DNA from: Pectobacterium colocasium
GTDB lineage: Bacteria > Pseudomonadota > Gammaproteobacteria > Enterobacterales > Enterobacteriaceae
DNA length: 64,000 bases
NCBI RefSeq assembly: GCF_020181655.1
Contig: NZ_CP084032.1
Span: 2,666,001-2,730,000 of the forward strand
Direction: 5' to 3'
Shown here: in pieces, positions 8,174 through 16,903 of the stretch
Numbering within the stretch: position 1 is the stretch's first letter
Layout: each line of letters starts with the position of its first letter
The notes under the pieces: model-generated
The model's database searches: none
What the model was told of the DNA's origin: nothing
What the model saw: only the letters and a program-made list of their open reading frames with translations
Made by a program: the position numbers and the translations under genes

Positions 8174-9478
8174 TTATAGCTTCCGCGCGTGGGTGTTTGT
8201 GACCTTCAATACCTCGCTCAGCGTGGTTAAAAACACATCGGCGTGTTCTTCCTGAAACACCAGCGGCGGACGAATTTTCAGCACGTTCGCCGCTGGCCCC
8301 GTCGCGCTGATCAGCACACCGCGCTGGCGCATGGCATTCACCACCTGCAATGCGGATTCCTTTGCTGGCGCTTTGCTTTCACGGTCGCTGACCAGTTCAA
8401 CACCGATAAACAGGCCGTAAGCCCGAATATCGCCGAGTAGCGGGAAATCCTGCGCCAGTTGCTGCAACCCCTGTCGCAGATAATCACCGACCCGCTGAGC
8501 ATTCTGCTGCAACTGCTCTTCGCGAATCACCCGTAGCACTGCGTGCGCCGCCTGGCAGGACACCGGATTACCGCCGAACGTATTGAAATAGCGAACTTCT
8601 CGCCCAAATGCCTCGAACAATGCGGAACGTCCAACCAGCCCGGCGATAGGATGCCCATTGCCCATCGGCTTCCCTAAACTCACCAAATCCGGGACGACGC
8701 CGTGACGCGCAAAGCCCCACATTGACTCCCCAGTGCGGCCAAAACCCGGTTGCACTTCATCCGCGATAAACAACCCGCCCGCCTGGCGAATGAGCGCCGC
8801 CGCCTGCGCCATTTCGCCTTCCGGTGCGCAGAACACGCCATCGCTGGAGAAAATGGTATCCACGAGCAGCGCGGCGGGACGAATGCCTTCCAACTGCATC
8901 TGTGCCAGCGCGTTACGAATACTGGTAAGAAACGCGCCGGGTTGACGATAGGTATCCGGTGCATCAATCAGTTTCACATGGTTACCGCGCGCCACGCCAT
9001 CGCCCAGCGACGGCGACAACTCCGCCAGCGCACTGGTCACGCCATGATACGCCCAGCGTGTGACCAATACGCCCGTCCCCCCAGTGGTATGTCGAGCAAT
9101 GCGCAACGCCAGATCGTTGGCCTCACTGCCGGTACAGGTCAGCATCACGTTGTTCAACTCAGCGGGGAACTCGCTCAGCAAATCTTCCGCAAAATCGACA
9201 ATTGCAGCGTGCAGATAGCGTGTGTGGGTGTTGAGCTGAGCGCTTTGTTGCGCTATCGCCTCCACTACCGCCGGGTGGCAATGCCCGACCGAGGCCACAT
9301 TATTGTAAACATCCAGATAGCGTCTACCTTGATGATCAAACAGCCACACACCCTCGCCGCGCGCAACATGCAGTGGTTCTTCATAAAACAGGCGGTAACC
9401 GCTGCCCAATACCCGCTGACGGCGCGCCAGCAACGCTTCTGTCGTTGTCATTTCAGACGTAATTTCGCTCTGATTCAT
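8174..9478 (-). CDS. PLP-dependent amino-alcohol-phosphate phospho-lyase (class III aminotransferase fold)
   Basis: A 434-residue class III PLP enzyme. The start at 9478 (MNQSEITSEMTTTEALLARR) has GAGGA upstream and a 4-nt overlap with the kinase gene. Several stretches match animal ethanolamine-phosphate and phosphohydroxylysine phospho-lyases better than true transaminases: NNVASVGHCHP, GSEANDLALR, ADEVQPGFGRTG, SLGKPMGNGHPIAG (PLP lysine), YFNTFGGNPVSC and YGLFIGVEL. Such enzymes convert an amino-alcohol O-phosphate into an aldehyde, ammonia and phosphate. The preceding kinase gene would make the substrate. Candidates are phosphoethanolamine, 1-aminopropan-2-ol phosphate, 5-phosphohydroxylysine or phosphorylated 4-amino-3-hydroxybutyrate. 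Confidence 0.8.
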   Translation of the reverse strand: MNQSEITSEMTTTEALLARRQRVLGSGYRLFYEEPLHVARGEGVWLFDHQGRRYLDVYNNVASVGHCHPAVVEAIAQQSAQLNTHTRYLHAAIVDFAEDLLSEFPAELNNVMLTCTGSEANDLALRIARHTTGGTGVLVTRWAYHGVTSALAELSPSLGDGVARGNHVKLIDAPDTYRQPGAFLTSIRNALAQMQLEGIRPAALLVDTIFSSDGVFCAPEGEMAQAAALIRQAGGLFIADEVQPGFGRTGESMWGFARHGVVPDLVSLGKPMGNGHPIAGLVGRSALFEAFGREVRYFNTFGGNPVSCQAAHAVLRVIREEQLQQNAQRVGDYLRQGLQQLAQDFPLLGDIRAYGLFIGVELVSDRESKAPAKESALQVVNAMRQRGVLISATGPAANVLKIRPPLVFQEEHADVFLTTLSEVLKVTNTHARKL

Positions 9479-10599
9479 CGCACATCCTCCGGGCAAACCT
9501 GCTGTAGACGAGTCACAAACTGCGCATGGGAATAGGTCGCGATGCGCTGCAAACTGTGCCAACAGCGCGGTACATTACGCAACAGATACTCCCGATTATC
9601 GGGGTAGCGTGACGCCCGCCACTGCGCGATGGTTAAGGTCAGCGCCATGCGGGTCGCAATTAAATCCGGCAGCAGTGCGATCTCCTCCGGCGCGAGCGGC
9701 CTGTTCTGGTGATACGCAGCAATAAAAGGCACAACATGTTCCAGCAGATCCGTCCCATCGCTAACCTGGTACGCCAGCGCCGTTGCCACTTCACAGATTA
9801 ACGGGGCCAATACAGCGTCACCAAAATCGATAATGCCCGTCACCCGCGTCGGTGACGTCCCGGCGACCAGCACGTTATGCGGATTCAAATCGTTATGAAT
9901 GACCTGGCGGCGCAAGGTCGCCAATGCGGGGGCGACACGGCTGTCATAGCGGTCAAAAATACGCAGAAGATACTGGTGCTGTTGCCGCTCAGAAATGAAA
10001 TCAAGGTAAGGACGTACCTGCTCTGCGCGGCTGATATCCCACAGCAGAGAGCGGCTCGCCGCCGGATGCGTAAAGCCGTGAAGTGCGTTGTCTAACTGCG
10101 CCAGCGTGCCGCCCAACTGCGGCATCAATGCCGTTGAAGGCGCGGTCAGGTGCTGCGGCGTGCCTGCCAGATAGCTCACTAACCGGACGCGCAGCCGCTC
10201 GCCATCAATCTCAACGCGGGTTTCCGCCCGACCTGCTGTTGTCGGCTGGATTCGCGGTACAGGCAATTCAGGCGCCTGCTGCGCAAGGTGCAGCAGCAAC
10301 GCAGTCTGGAAATCGCTGACGTCGGCAGGCTCCGCTGCGTTGATCACCTTGAGCATATAGCGCTCATCTGGCGTGACCGTCAGGCAGAAATTCATATCAC
10401 GCTCGCCCTGTAACAGCGTCATCTGTCCGGACAATCCATATTCCTGCTGCGCGATCGCCAGCGCCTGCGGGCAGGAAACCTGCGGTACGGCATGCGTCAT
10501 CAGTTCATCGTCGTGCGATACCGTCTCGGCAAACACGGGCTGATTAGACGCCGAAGGCGGGTGTGAAGGGAAAAGTACGCTGAGTCGTCCGTCAGACAT
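9475..10599 (-). CDS. APH-fold small-molecule kinase, probable amino-alcohol/hydroxylysine kinase
   Basis: A 374-residue phosphotransferase of the aminoglycoside phosphotransferase/choline kinase fold. The catalytic motif VIHNDLNPHNVLV (HxDxxxxN) and the metal motif GIIDFGDA are clear. The start at 10599 (MSDGRLSVLFPS) follows GGAGGA and overlaps the SDR gene by 8 nt. It is translationally coupled to the downstream phospho-lyase gene. The pair mirrors animal hydroxylysine kinase plus phosphohydroxylysine phospho-lyase. The role inferred is ATP-dependent O-phosphorylation of an amino alcohol. Antibiotic resistance is unlikely given this operon. Confidence 0.75.
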   Translation of the reverse strand: MSDGRLSVLFPSHPPSASNQPVFAETVSHDDELMTHAVPQVSCPQALAIAQQEYGLSGQMTLLQGERDMNFCLTVTPDERYMLKVINAAEPADVSDFQTALLLHLAQQAPELPVPRIQPTTAGRAETRVEIDGERLRVRLVSYLAGTPQHLTAPSTALMPQLGGTLAQLDNALHGFTHPAASRSLLWDISRAEQVRPYLDFISERQQHQYLLRIFDRYDSRVAPALATLRRQVIHNDLNPHNVLVAGTSPTRVTGIIDFGDAVLAPLICEVATALAYQVSDGTDLLEHVVPFIAAYHQNRPLAPEEIALLPDLIATRMALTLTIAQWRASRYPDNREYLLRNVPRCWHSLQRIATYSHAQFVTRLQQVCPEDVR

Positions 10600-11326
10600 G
10601 TTGTCCTCCGTTGATATGGATTTCCGCACCGTTGACATAAGAGGCACCGGACGTGCAGAGGAAATAGATCAGGCTGGCGACCTCTTCGGGTTTGCCCAAG
10701 CGCTGCATCGGCACCTGTCGTTCAATGATATCGCCCGTCCCAGGGGACAAAATCGAGGTTTCGATTTCTCCCGGCGCAATCGCATTCACACGGACGCCGT
10801 GCGGACCAAAATCAAATGCCATTTCGCGCGTCAATGCGGACAGCGCCGCTTTTGACGTGGCATAAGCCACACCAGCAAAAGGATGAACCCGCGATCCGGC
10901 AATCGAGGTCACATTAATTACGCAGCCCTGTGATGCCTTGAGTTCATCGAACAAGCCGTTTGCCAACAGCGCACAGGAAAACAGGTTGACGTTGAAGACC
11001 CGCAGCCAGGTCGCATAATCCGTGTCGCGCACGCCCAAACGCTGCCCGTCTGCGCCTTTTGGCGAAATCCCCGCGTTGTCGACCAACGCATCCAGCCGCC
11101 CGCCCAGCTTTTCCTTAATCAGCGGCAGCGTCTGTTGCAGGCTGTCGATATCTTCCAAATCGAGATGAATGTGATTGAGCAGCTTTTCCGCCCACGGGCA
11201 CTCTTCCGCCCAGTTCTGACGCGATGCGGTAAAGATCCGCCACCCCGCCGCGTGGAAATGCTTGACGGTGGCATGCCCGATGCCCCGACTGGCACCGGTC
11301 AGCAAGAGTGTTTTTTGTGCTGTCAT
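10592..11326 (-). CDS. SDR-family oxidoreductase of the kinase/phospho-lyase operon
   Basis: A 244-residue short-chain dehydrogenase. It has the Rossmann glycine motif TGASRGIGHA at the N-terminus, NNAG-like DNAGISPKG, and the catalytic Ser in VTSIAGS with YATSK (YxxxK). The start at 11326 (MTAQKTLLLTGAS) follows AGGAGA; a longer frame upstream has no ribosome-binding site. First gene of the SDR-kinase-lyase operon. It could interconvert an amino ketone or aldehyde with the amino alcohol used by the kinase, for example an aminoacetone/aminopropanol-type step. The substrate cannot be seen. Confidence 0.8.
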   Translation of the reverse strand: MTAQKTLLLTGASRGIGHATVKHFHAAGWRIFTASRQNWAEECPWAEKLLNHIHLDLEDIDSLQQTLPLIKEKLGGRLDALVDNAGISPKGADGQRLGVRDTDYATWLRVFNVNLFSCALLANGLFDELKASQGCVINVTSIAGSRVHPFAGVAYATSKAALSALTREMAFDFGPHGVRVNAIAPGEIETSILSPGTGDIIERQVPMQRLGKPEEVASLIYFLCTSGASYVNGAEIHINGGQHV

Positions 11327-11343
11327 ACCGAATCTCCTGAGCC

Positions 11344-11373
11344 TGTTGTACACGATGATGTTGTACACGATCA
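11344..11373. promoter_or_regulatory. Tandem 15-bp repeat in the SDR operon leader
   Basis: TGTTGTACACGATGA (11344-11358) is followed directly by TGTTGTACACGATCA (11359-11373): a tandem 15-bp repeat with 14 of 15 positions identical, each unit carrying the palindrome TGTACA. It lies 18-47 bp upstream of the SDR start codon, so a bound repressor could block transcription or initiation. The regulator is unknown; a GntR-type protein is possible. Confidence 0.4.
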
Positions 11374-11384
11374 TCAAAATGGTG

Positions 11385-11397
11385 TTTGATGCATCAT
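11385..11397. promoter_or_regulatory. Shared palindromic operator candidate, SDR operon copy
   Basis: TTTGATGCATCAT contains the perfect palindrome TGATGCATCA. The same 13 bases recur at 15030-15042 upstream of the ABC binding-protein gene. Both lie about 60-70 bp upstream of the first gene of their operon. A shared regulator for uptake and degradation is the simplest reading. Confidence 0.5.
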
Positions 11398-11453
11398 AAA
11401 TTAGGTTTTAAAAAAAGCTGAAAAAATTTTCAGCAAAAACCGGTCTTTTCTCG

Positions 11454-11665
11454 TGGCGTAAAATGATGCTGAAGAGAAAACGTTTTTCAGGATGAGCAGC
11501 ATGGATGCTGCGAAAGCCAGTGCCGCGTAGGGAACGCGTCACTGGCGGTCCGTCAGGAAAACGTTATCTCTGAAGGCACCGCGTAGCGGCATCATGAACC
11601 GCCAAAAAGCCAGGGTTCCAAGGGCGACGGCAATTGAGCCGCCCTTGGTCGTGCGCTCTCCCATG
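11454..11665. repeat. Dispersed ~215-bp intergenic repeat, copy B
   Basis: The second copy of the element also found at 2441-2665 and 38952-39165. It begins TGGCGTAAAATGATGCTGA, carries GCGAAAGCCAGTGCCGCGT and GAACGCGTCACTGGCGGT, and ends near GAGCCGCCCTTGG. It fills most of the gap between the SDR gene and the permease gene. Upstream at 11417-11434 is a separate short palindrome, GCTGAAAAAATTTTCAGC. Confidence 0.7.
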
Positions 11666-11716
11666 CAAAGGGAGAAATACAATATCAACGCGCACGAAAC
11701 ATAACTCTGACACGGA

Positions 11717-12535
11717 TTAACTCCCACTCCGTAGCCGCTCAGAACGGCGGCGCAGGATTTCCATTACGATCAACAGGACGAGCGCGGCACCCACCATCAT
11801 GCTCGCGGCGGCGGCGATCGTCGGGTCGAGGTTCTCACGGATACCGGCAAACATCTGTAGCGGCAGCGTGCGCTGGCGCGGACTGGCGAGGAACAGCGTG
11901 ACGATCACTTCATCAAACGAGGTCGCAAAGGCAAAGAGCGCCCCCGAGAACACGCCGGGCGCAATCAGCGGAAACGTCACCTTGCGAAATGCCAGCAGCG
12001 GCGAAGCCCCCAAACTGGCTGCGGCTCGCGTCAGGTTGTGATCGTAGTTCTTCAATACTGCCGTGACCGTAATTACCACAAACGGCACACCCAGCATGGC
12101 ATGTGCCAATACCAGCCCCAAATAGCTGTTCAACAGCGATAGCTTGGCAAAGAAGAAAAACATCCCTACTGCGACAATCACCACCGGCGCAATCATCGGT
12201 GAAATCAATACCGCCATCACCAGCGATTTACCGCGAAACTCACCGCGTACCAGCCCAACAGATGCCAGCACGCCGAGTACCGTCGCCAGCAGCGTAGCCA
12301 GTGGGGCAATCAGCAGACTGTTGCCTAACGCCCCCAGCCACTCGCTGGAGTTGAAAAACTCGCGATACCAGCGCAGGGAAAATCCCGTCAGCGGGTAGCT
12401 CAGAAACGAACCGGCATTAAACGAAAGCGGAACAATCACCAGCACAGGGACAATCAAAAACAACAGCATCGCCGCCCCGTAGAAATTAAAGAACGTGTTC
12501 CACAGACGGATCACCACTTCACCTTGCTGTCTCAT
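11717..12535 (-). CDS. ABC transporter permease, PotC-like
   Basis: A 272-residue inner-membrane permease with six or so hydrophobic helices and the EAA-like loop TRAAASLGASPLLAFRKVTF. It belongs to the spermidine/putrescine-type (PotC/PotI) permease family. Together with the PotB-like gene upstream and the PotD-like binding protein it forms the membrane part of an importer. The ATPase is encoded apart, at 20011-21105 on the other strand. The cargo is probably an amine-containing compound degraded by the neighbouring kinase/lyase or Gab enzymes. Confidence 0.85.
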   Translation of the reverse strand: MRQQGEVVIRLWNTFFNFYGAAMLLFLIVPVLVIVPLSFNAGSFLSYPLTGFSLRWYREFFNSSEWLGALGNSLLIAPLATLLATVLGVLASVGLVRGEFRGKSLVMAVLISPMIAPVVIVAVGMFFFFAKLSLLNSYLGLVLAHAMLGVPFVVITVTAVLKNYDHNLTRAAASLGASPLLAFRKVTFPLIAPGVFSGALFAFATSFDEVIVTLFLASPRQRTLPLQMFAGIRENLDPTIAAAASMMVGAALVLLIVMEILRRRSERLRSGS

Positions 12536-12571
12536 TGGTTATCTCCCAGTATAAGGTTACAGATAGCGTGC

Positions 12572-13840
12572 TTAGTGCGCCGCCGCTTCCGCATTGGTGC
12601 GCGTCACGCGGATGTACACCACATACAGCAGCGTTACGATAACCAGCAGCTGTGTACCCAGCGCGGCCGCCATTCCCCAATTCATCGTGGTATTGGTGAA
12701 GAACGCGACAAAGTAGCTCAGCATTTGGTCACTCGGTCCGCCCAGCAGTGCTGGCGTAATGTAGTAGCCAATCGCCATCATGAAGACCAGCAGCGCCCCC
12801 GCCGTGACACCCGCGTACGTTTGCGGCACATAAACCCGCCAGAAGGCGATAAACGGATGCGCCCCCAGTGAGACAGCCGCCCGCACGTAATTCGGGGAAA
12901 TGCCTTTCATCACCGCGTACAGCGGCAGAATAAAGAACGGCAGCAGGATGTGGGTCATCGAGATGTAGACGCCAATACGGTTAAACACCAGCACCAGCGG
13001 TTCATCGATAACACCGATGTTCATCAGCGAACGGTTAATCAACCCACCCGACTGTAGCAGTACAATCCAGCTCGCGGTGCGCACGATCAGCGATGTCCAG
13101 AACGGCAGCAACACCAGAATCAGCAACAGGTTTGCCCGATTAGATGGCTGCTTCGCCAGCCAATAGGCCAGTGGATACCCCAACCCCACACATAATAGCG
13201 TCACCACACCCGCCATCAGCAACGTGCGCAGCAGCACGTCGACATACAGCGCCTGATCGGCAGGCTGCGGGACAATCTGCTGCGTTGTGGCGTCAACTTT
13301 ATGGTCAAACACGGCCAGCAGGTAATAGCTGGTAAAAGGACGCGCCGCGCGATCGAACGTTCGCCAGGTCGCCAGTTCTCCCCACATCGGCTGCTCGCGT
13401 ATCAGTTGGTCGCGCATGTCGCTGCTGCCCTCAGCGGGCAACTTACGCAATGTACGGGTAATCAAGGTACGGTATTCCGCCCCTTCATACCCCAGTCGTT
13501 TGGTGATCGTGCTTAATTTGCCGCTGCTGCGGGCATCGCGCAGATCGCCGACCAACGCCCGAAAGACCGCTTCATCCGGCACATTGTTGCCCGACCATTG
13601 CCGCATAGCAGCAATGGTCTGTGGCATATTGTCGCGCAATTCCGGATTGGAGACGCTTTTCCCCAAAATCGAGGTGATCGGGAAGAGAAAACTCACCACG
13701 ATAAACAGAAACAGCGGCGCAATCAGCAGCAGCGAACGCTTCTTATAGGCTTTCTGCGCTAGCCATAGTTGCTGCTTCAAGGTCGAATTTTCCTCGTTTC
13801 CGCCAGACGGTACAGCGGCGGCGACATCGCTTTGGGACAT
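12572..13840 (-). CDS. ABC transporter permease, PotB-like, with large periplasmic insertion
   Basis: A 422-residue permease of the PotB/PotH family. The ATG at 13840 (MSQSDVAAAVPSGG) is preferred over one 21 nt upstream because GGAGA sits 8 nt before it. The first helix (about residues 38-60) is followed by an unusually long, poorly hydrophobic stretch of roughly 130 residues before the next helices. That explains why it is longer than the ~280-residue PotB. The EAA-like loop is VRAAVSLGAHPFIAFWRVYV. It pairs with the PotC-like permease 36 nt downstream. Confidence 0.85.
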   Translation of the reverse strand: MSQSDVAAAVPSGGNEENSTLKQQLWLAQKAYKKRSLLLIAPLFLFIVVSFLFPITSILGKSVSNPELRDNMPQTIAAMRQWSGNNVPDEAVFRALVGDLRDARSSGKLSTITKRLGYEGAEYRTLITRTLRKLPAEGSSDMRDQLIREQPMWGELATWRTFDRAARPFTSYYLLAVFDHKVDATTQQIVPQPADQALYVDVLLRTLLMAGVVTLLCVGLGYPLAYWLAKQPSNRANLLLILVLLPFWTSLIVRTASWIVLLQSGGLINRSLMNIGVIDEPLVLVFNRIGVYISMTHILLPFFILPLYAVMKGISPNYVRAAVSLGAHPFIAFWRVYVPQTYAGVTAGALLVFMMAIGYYITPALLGGPSDQMLSYFVAFFTNTTMNWGMAAALGTQLLVIVTLLYVVYIRVTRTNAEAAAH

Positions 13841-13882
13841 AGGCTCTTTCTCCATCATCACGTACGGTCAACCACTACGGTT

Positions 13883-14962
13883 TTACTGCGCGGCCCAGGC
13901 GTTAAAACGCTGCTCCAGCTCTTCACCGTGATCGATCCAAAACTCAGTATCTACCTGCAATGCCTGTGCCAAATTATCCGGCGCAGTCGGCAGATTGGCA
14001 GCGACGGCTGGCGTTAGCAGGCTGATGGTTTTGACGTGTGTCGGGCCATAAGGAATGTTCTCGGCGAACACCTTCTGGTTTTCCGGCAGGTTGGCAAACG
14101 CAATAAACTGCTCCGCCAGCGCCTTGTGCTTGGAGCCTTTGACGATCGCCCAGCTATCCAGATCGTAAATGCTGTCAGCCCAGACGATCTTGAAGTCATG
14201 CCCTTCTTTCTGCGCCGCCGAAACGCGACCGTTATACGCGGAAGTCATCACCACATCGCCCGACACCAGCCATTGCAGCGGCTGTGCGCCAGATTCCCAC
14301 CACTGAATGTTGGATTTGATCTCATCCAGTTTCTTAAAGGCGCGATCAACCCCTTGCGGCGTCGCCAGTACCTTGTAGAGATCTTCACGCTTCACGCCAT
14401 CGGCCAGCAGCGCGATTTCCAGCGTAAATTTGGCGCTTTTACGTAACGCACGTTTGCCGGGATACGCTTTCACGTTCCAGAAATCGGCCCAGCTTTTCGG
14501 TGCCTGCTTCAGCTTCTGTGCGTTATAGGTCAGAACGGTTGACCACAGGAAAATCCCCGCGCCGCATTCGGTGACCGCCCCTTTAACGAACTGGGATTGA
14601 TCGCCGAGCTTTGACCAGTCCAGCGGCTCAAACAGCCCTTCACTACAGCCACGCATCAGCTCAGGGCCTTCGACTTCCACCACGTCCCAGCCTACCTGTC
14701 CGGTTTCCACCATCGCCCGGATACGCGCCATTTCGCCGTTATACTCACCGGCTTCCACCGTACCTTTGCCCGCCGCAGCGAACGGTTTGTAAAATGCCTT
14801 ATCCTGCGCATCTTTGTTTAAACCGCCGAATGAGATCACCGTGACGGATTCCGCCTGTGCCTGACAGGCCATCGTCACCAGAAAAGCCGTAGCCGCGATT
14901 TTTTTCAGCGCCTGACGCTTGAACAGTCCTTTTGCTTTGGAGAGAGTATTAAGTCTGGACAT
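13883..14962 (-). CDS. PotD-like ABC transporter substrate-binding protein
   Basis: A 359-residue periplasmic binding protein of the polyamine/PotD superfamily. Its signal peptide ends at about residue 37 (VTMACQAQA), followed by VTVISFGGLNKDAQDKAFYKPF, typical of the family. It heads the transporter operon (binding protein, PotB-like, PotC-like). A shared 13-bp palindrome lies 68-80 bp upstream, matching one upstream of the SDR/kinase/lyase operon. The ligand is probably an amine or amino acid derivative. GABA, an amino alcohol or a hydroxylated amino acid all fit the neighbours. Confidence 0.85.
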   Translation of the reverse strand: MSRLNTLSKAKGLFKRQALKKIAATAFLVTMACQAQAESVTVISFGGLNKDAQDKAFYKPFAAAGKGTVEAGEYNGEMARIRAMVETGQVGWDVVEVEGPELMRGCSEGLFEPLDWSKLGDQSQFVKGAVTECGAGIFLWSTVLTYNAQKLKQAPKSWADFWNVKAYPGKRALRKSAKFTLEIALLADGVKREDLYKVLATPQGVDRAFKKLDEIKSNIQWWESGAQPLQWLVSGDVVMTSAYNGRVSAAQKEGHDFKIVWADSIYDLDSWAIVKGSKHKALAEQFIAFANLPENQKVFAENIPYGPTHVKTISLLTPAVAANLPTAPDNLAQALQVDTEFWIDHGEELEQRFNAWAAQ

Positions 14963-15029
14963 TCTTTTGCTCCTGGAGTGGTAGTCAACGTAAAGGTCAA
15001 ATGCGTTTCACAATTTTGCCCATTGCATT

Positions 15030-15042
15030 TTTGATGCATCAT
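15030..15042. promoter_or_regulatory. Shared palindromic operator candidate, ABC transporter copy
   Basis: The 13-base sequence TTTGATGCATCAT is identical to 11385-11397 and includes the palindrome TGATGCATCA. A related half, TGTATCATC, follows directly. It lies upstream of the binding-protein gene that starts at 14962. The rest of the 14963-15426 gap holds AT-rich promoter-like sequence and the ERIC-like repeat at 15253-15383. Confidence 0.5.
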
Positions 15043-15252
15043 GTATCATCTTAATCATGCAAAAAAAGATGAGCATAAATTGTGCCAATTAAAAAATTTT
15101 ATTGATGTTTTGCTACAGCGGCGGCGGGAACGGTGATGAGAAGCATCAGGGATACACGGCGATCCTTTGCACCTGATAAGACGTCACCCTTTTTGCCATG
15201 TTGTGGTGCAAATCAGGACTGCCTTGCACCATCCAAACGCATTGCGCGTCTG

Positions 15253-15383
<131 letters not shown>

Positions 15384-15426
15384 GCGTGCCGATATCGACT
15401 ATCGACACGCGTTTCTTACTGACGAT

Positions 15427-16893
15427 CTATCGTGAAAGATCGACGCAGAGATATTTCATTTCCAGATAGTCTTCAATACCGAACCGTGACCCTTCACGCC
15501 CCAGCCCAGACTGCTTCACCCCGCCAAACGGCGCGACTTCATTCGAAATCAACCCGGTATTAATGCCGACCATGCCGTAGTCCAGTGCTTCCGGCACCGT
15601 CCACTGACGCACGGCATCACGCGTGTAGACATAGGCCGCCAACCCAAATTCGGTATCGTTCGCCATCGCTATTGCCTCGGCCTCATCACTGAAGCGGAAC
15701 AGCGGTGCCACAGGTCCGAACGTCTCTTCGCGGGCGAAACGCATTTCGCGCGTCACCCCGCCGACGATGGTTGGCGTGAAGAACGTGCCGCCCAGTTCAT
15801 GACGTTTACCACCCAGCAGCAGCGTTGCTCCGTGCGATAACGCATCGGCAATGTGTTGTTCAACCTTACTGACCGCATCAGCATCAATCAGCGGCCCCTG
15901 CGTCACGCCCGGTTGCGTACCGTCGCCAACCTTCAATTTGCGTACTTCCTCAACCAGCCGTTCGACCAGCGTTGGATAAATACCGTCCTGCACGTAGATC
16001 CGGTTGGCACAAACGCAGGTTTGTCCACTGTTGCGGAACTTGGAGGCCAGAATGCCCTTTACCGCCTGCTCCACATCAGCATCATCGAATACGATAAACG
16101 GCGCGTTGCCGCCCAGTTCCAGCGACAGCTTTTTCACTGTTGGCGCGCTTTGCGCCATCAGGATACGACCCACTTCCGTCGAACCGGTAAAGCTCAGTTT
16201 ACGTACCACCGGGCTATCGCACAGCACTTTACCGACCGACTGCGCATCACCAACGATGACCTGCAAGACGCCGCGCGGAATACCAGCCTGCTGCGCCAGT
16301 TCCGCCAGCGCCAGCGCGGTAAACGGCGTTTGCTCGGCAGGTTTAACGATCATGGTGCAACCTGCCGCCAGCGCGGGCCCAACCTTACGCGTAATCATCG
16401 CCGCCGGGAAATTCCACGGCGTAATCGCCGCACACACGCCAATGGGCTGCTTAATCACCAGTAGACGCTGCTGCCCCTGCGGGGATTGCAGCACGCTGCC
16501 TTCAATGCGCTTGGCTTCTTCCGCAAACCAGTCGATAAAGCTGGTCGCGTAGGCGATTTCACCCCGCGCTTCCGCCAGCGGTTTTCCCTGCTCCGCCGTC
16601 AGCAGCGCAGCCAGATCTTCCTGATTGTCCATAATCAGGCGCGCCCACGCCTGCAATAGCGCGGCACGTTCTTTTCCCATCTTCTTACGCCATTCAACTA
16701 ACGCCAACTCTGCGGCGGCAATCGCCTGCTCAGTTTGTGACACCGTCACCAGTGGCACCGACCCCAGCACCTCGCCCGTCGCCGGATTGGTGACATTCAG
16801 ACGTTCACCGTTTTGGCTGTCTTGCCACTCGCCGTCAATCAGGCAGTGTTGACGGAATAAGTTTTGTTGTTTCAGTAACGTTTTCAGTTGCAT
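15427..16893 (-). CDS. gabD: NAD(P)-dependent succinate-semialdehyde dehydrogenase
   Basis: A 488-residue aldehyde dehydrogenase closely resembling E. coli GabD (482 residues). It has PWNFPAAMITRK, the nucleotide motif FTGSTEVGR, the catalytic Glu motif LELGGNAPF and the catalytic Cys in NSGQTCVCANR. It oxidises succinate semialdehyde to succinate. The gene lies 10 nt downstream of gabT, so the pair is an operon that turns GABA into succinate. Given the phospho-lyase nearby, it may also oxidise the aldehyde from that route. Confidence 0.88.
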   Translation of the reverse strand: MQLKTLLKQQNLFRQHCLIDGEWQDSQNGERLNVTNPATGEVLGSVPLVTVSQTEQAIAAAELALVEWRKKMGKERAALLQAWARLIMDNQEDLAALLTAEQGKPLAEARGEIAYATSFIDWFAEEAKRIEGSVLQSPQGQQRLLVIKQPIGVCAAITPWNFPAAMITRKVGPALAAGCTMIVKPAEQTPFTALALAELAQQAGIPRGVLQVIVGDAQSVGKVLCDSPVVRKLSFTGSTEVGRILMAQSAPTVKKLSLELGGNAPFIVFDDADVEQAVKGILASKFRNSGQTCVCANRIYVQDGIYPTLVERLVEEVRKLKVGDGTQPGVTQGPLIDADAVSKVEQHIADALSHGATLLLGGKRHELGGTFFTPTIVGGVTREMRFAREETFGPVAPLFRFSDEAEAIAMANDTEFGLAAYVYTRDAVRQWTVPEALDYGMVGINTGLISNEVAPFGGVKQSGLGREGSRFGIEDYLEMKYLCVDLSR

Positions 16894-16903
16894 AGCTTCT
16901 CTT

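Noticed and set aside
8174..9478. A second GABA aminotransferase
   Set aside because: The fold is shared, but the signature stretches and the coupled kinase gene fit phospho-lyases much better.
9475..10599. Aminoglycoside resistance gene
   Set aside because: The APH fold is shared by many metabolic kinases, and operon context is catabolic.
11539..11727. 62-codon reverse ORF
   Set aside because: It lies within the dispersed repeat and is not conserved in the other two copies.
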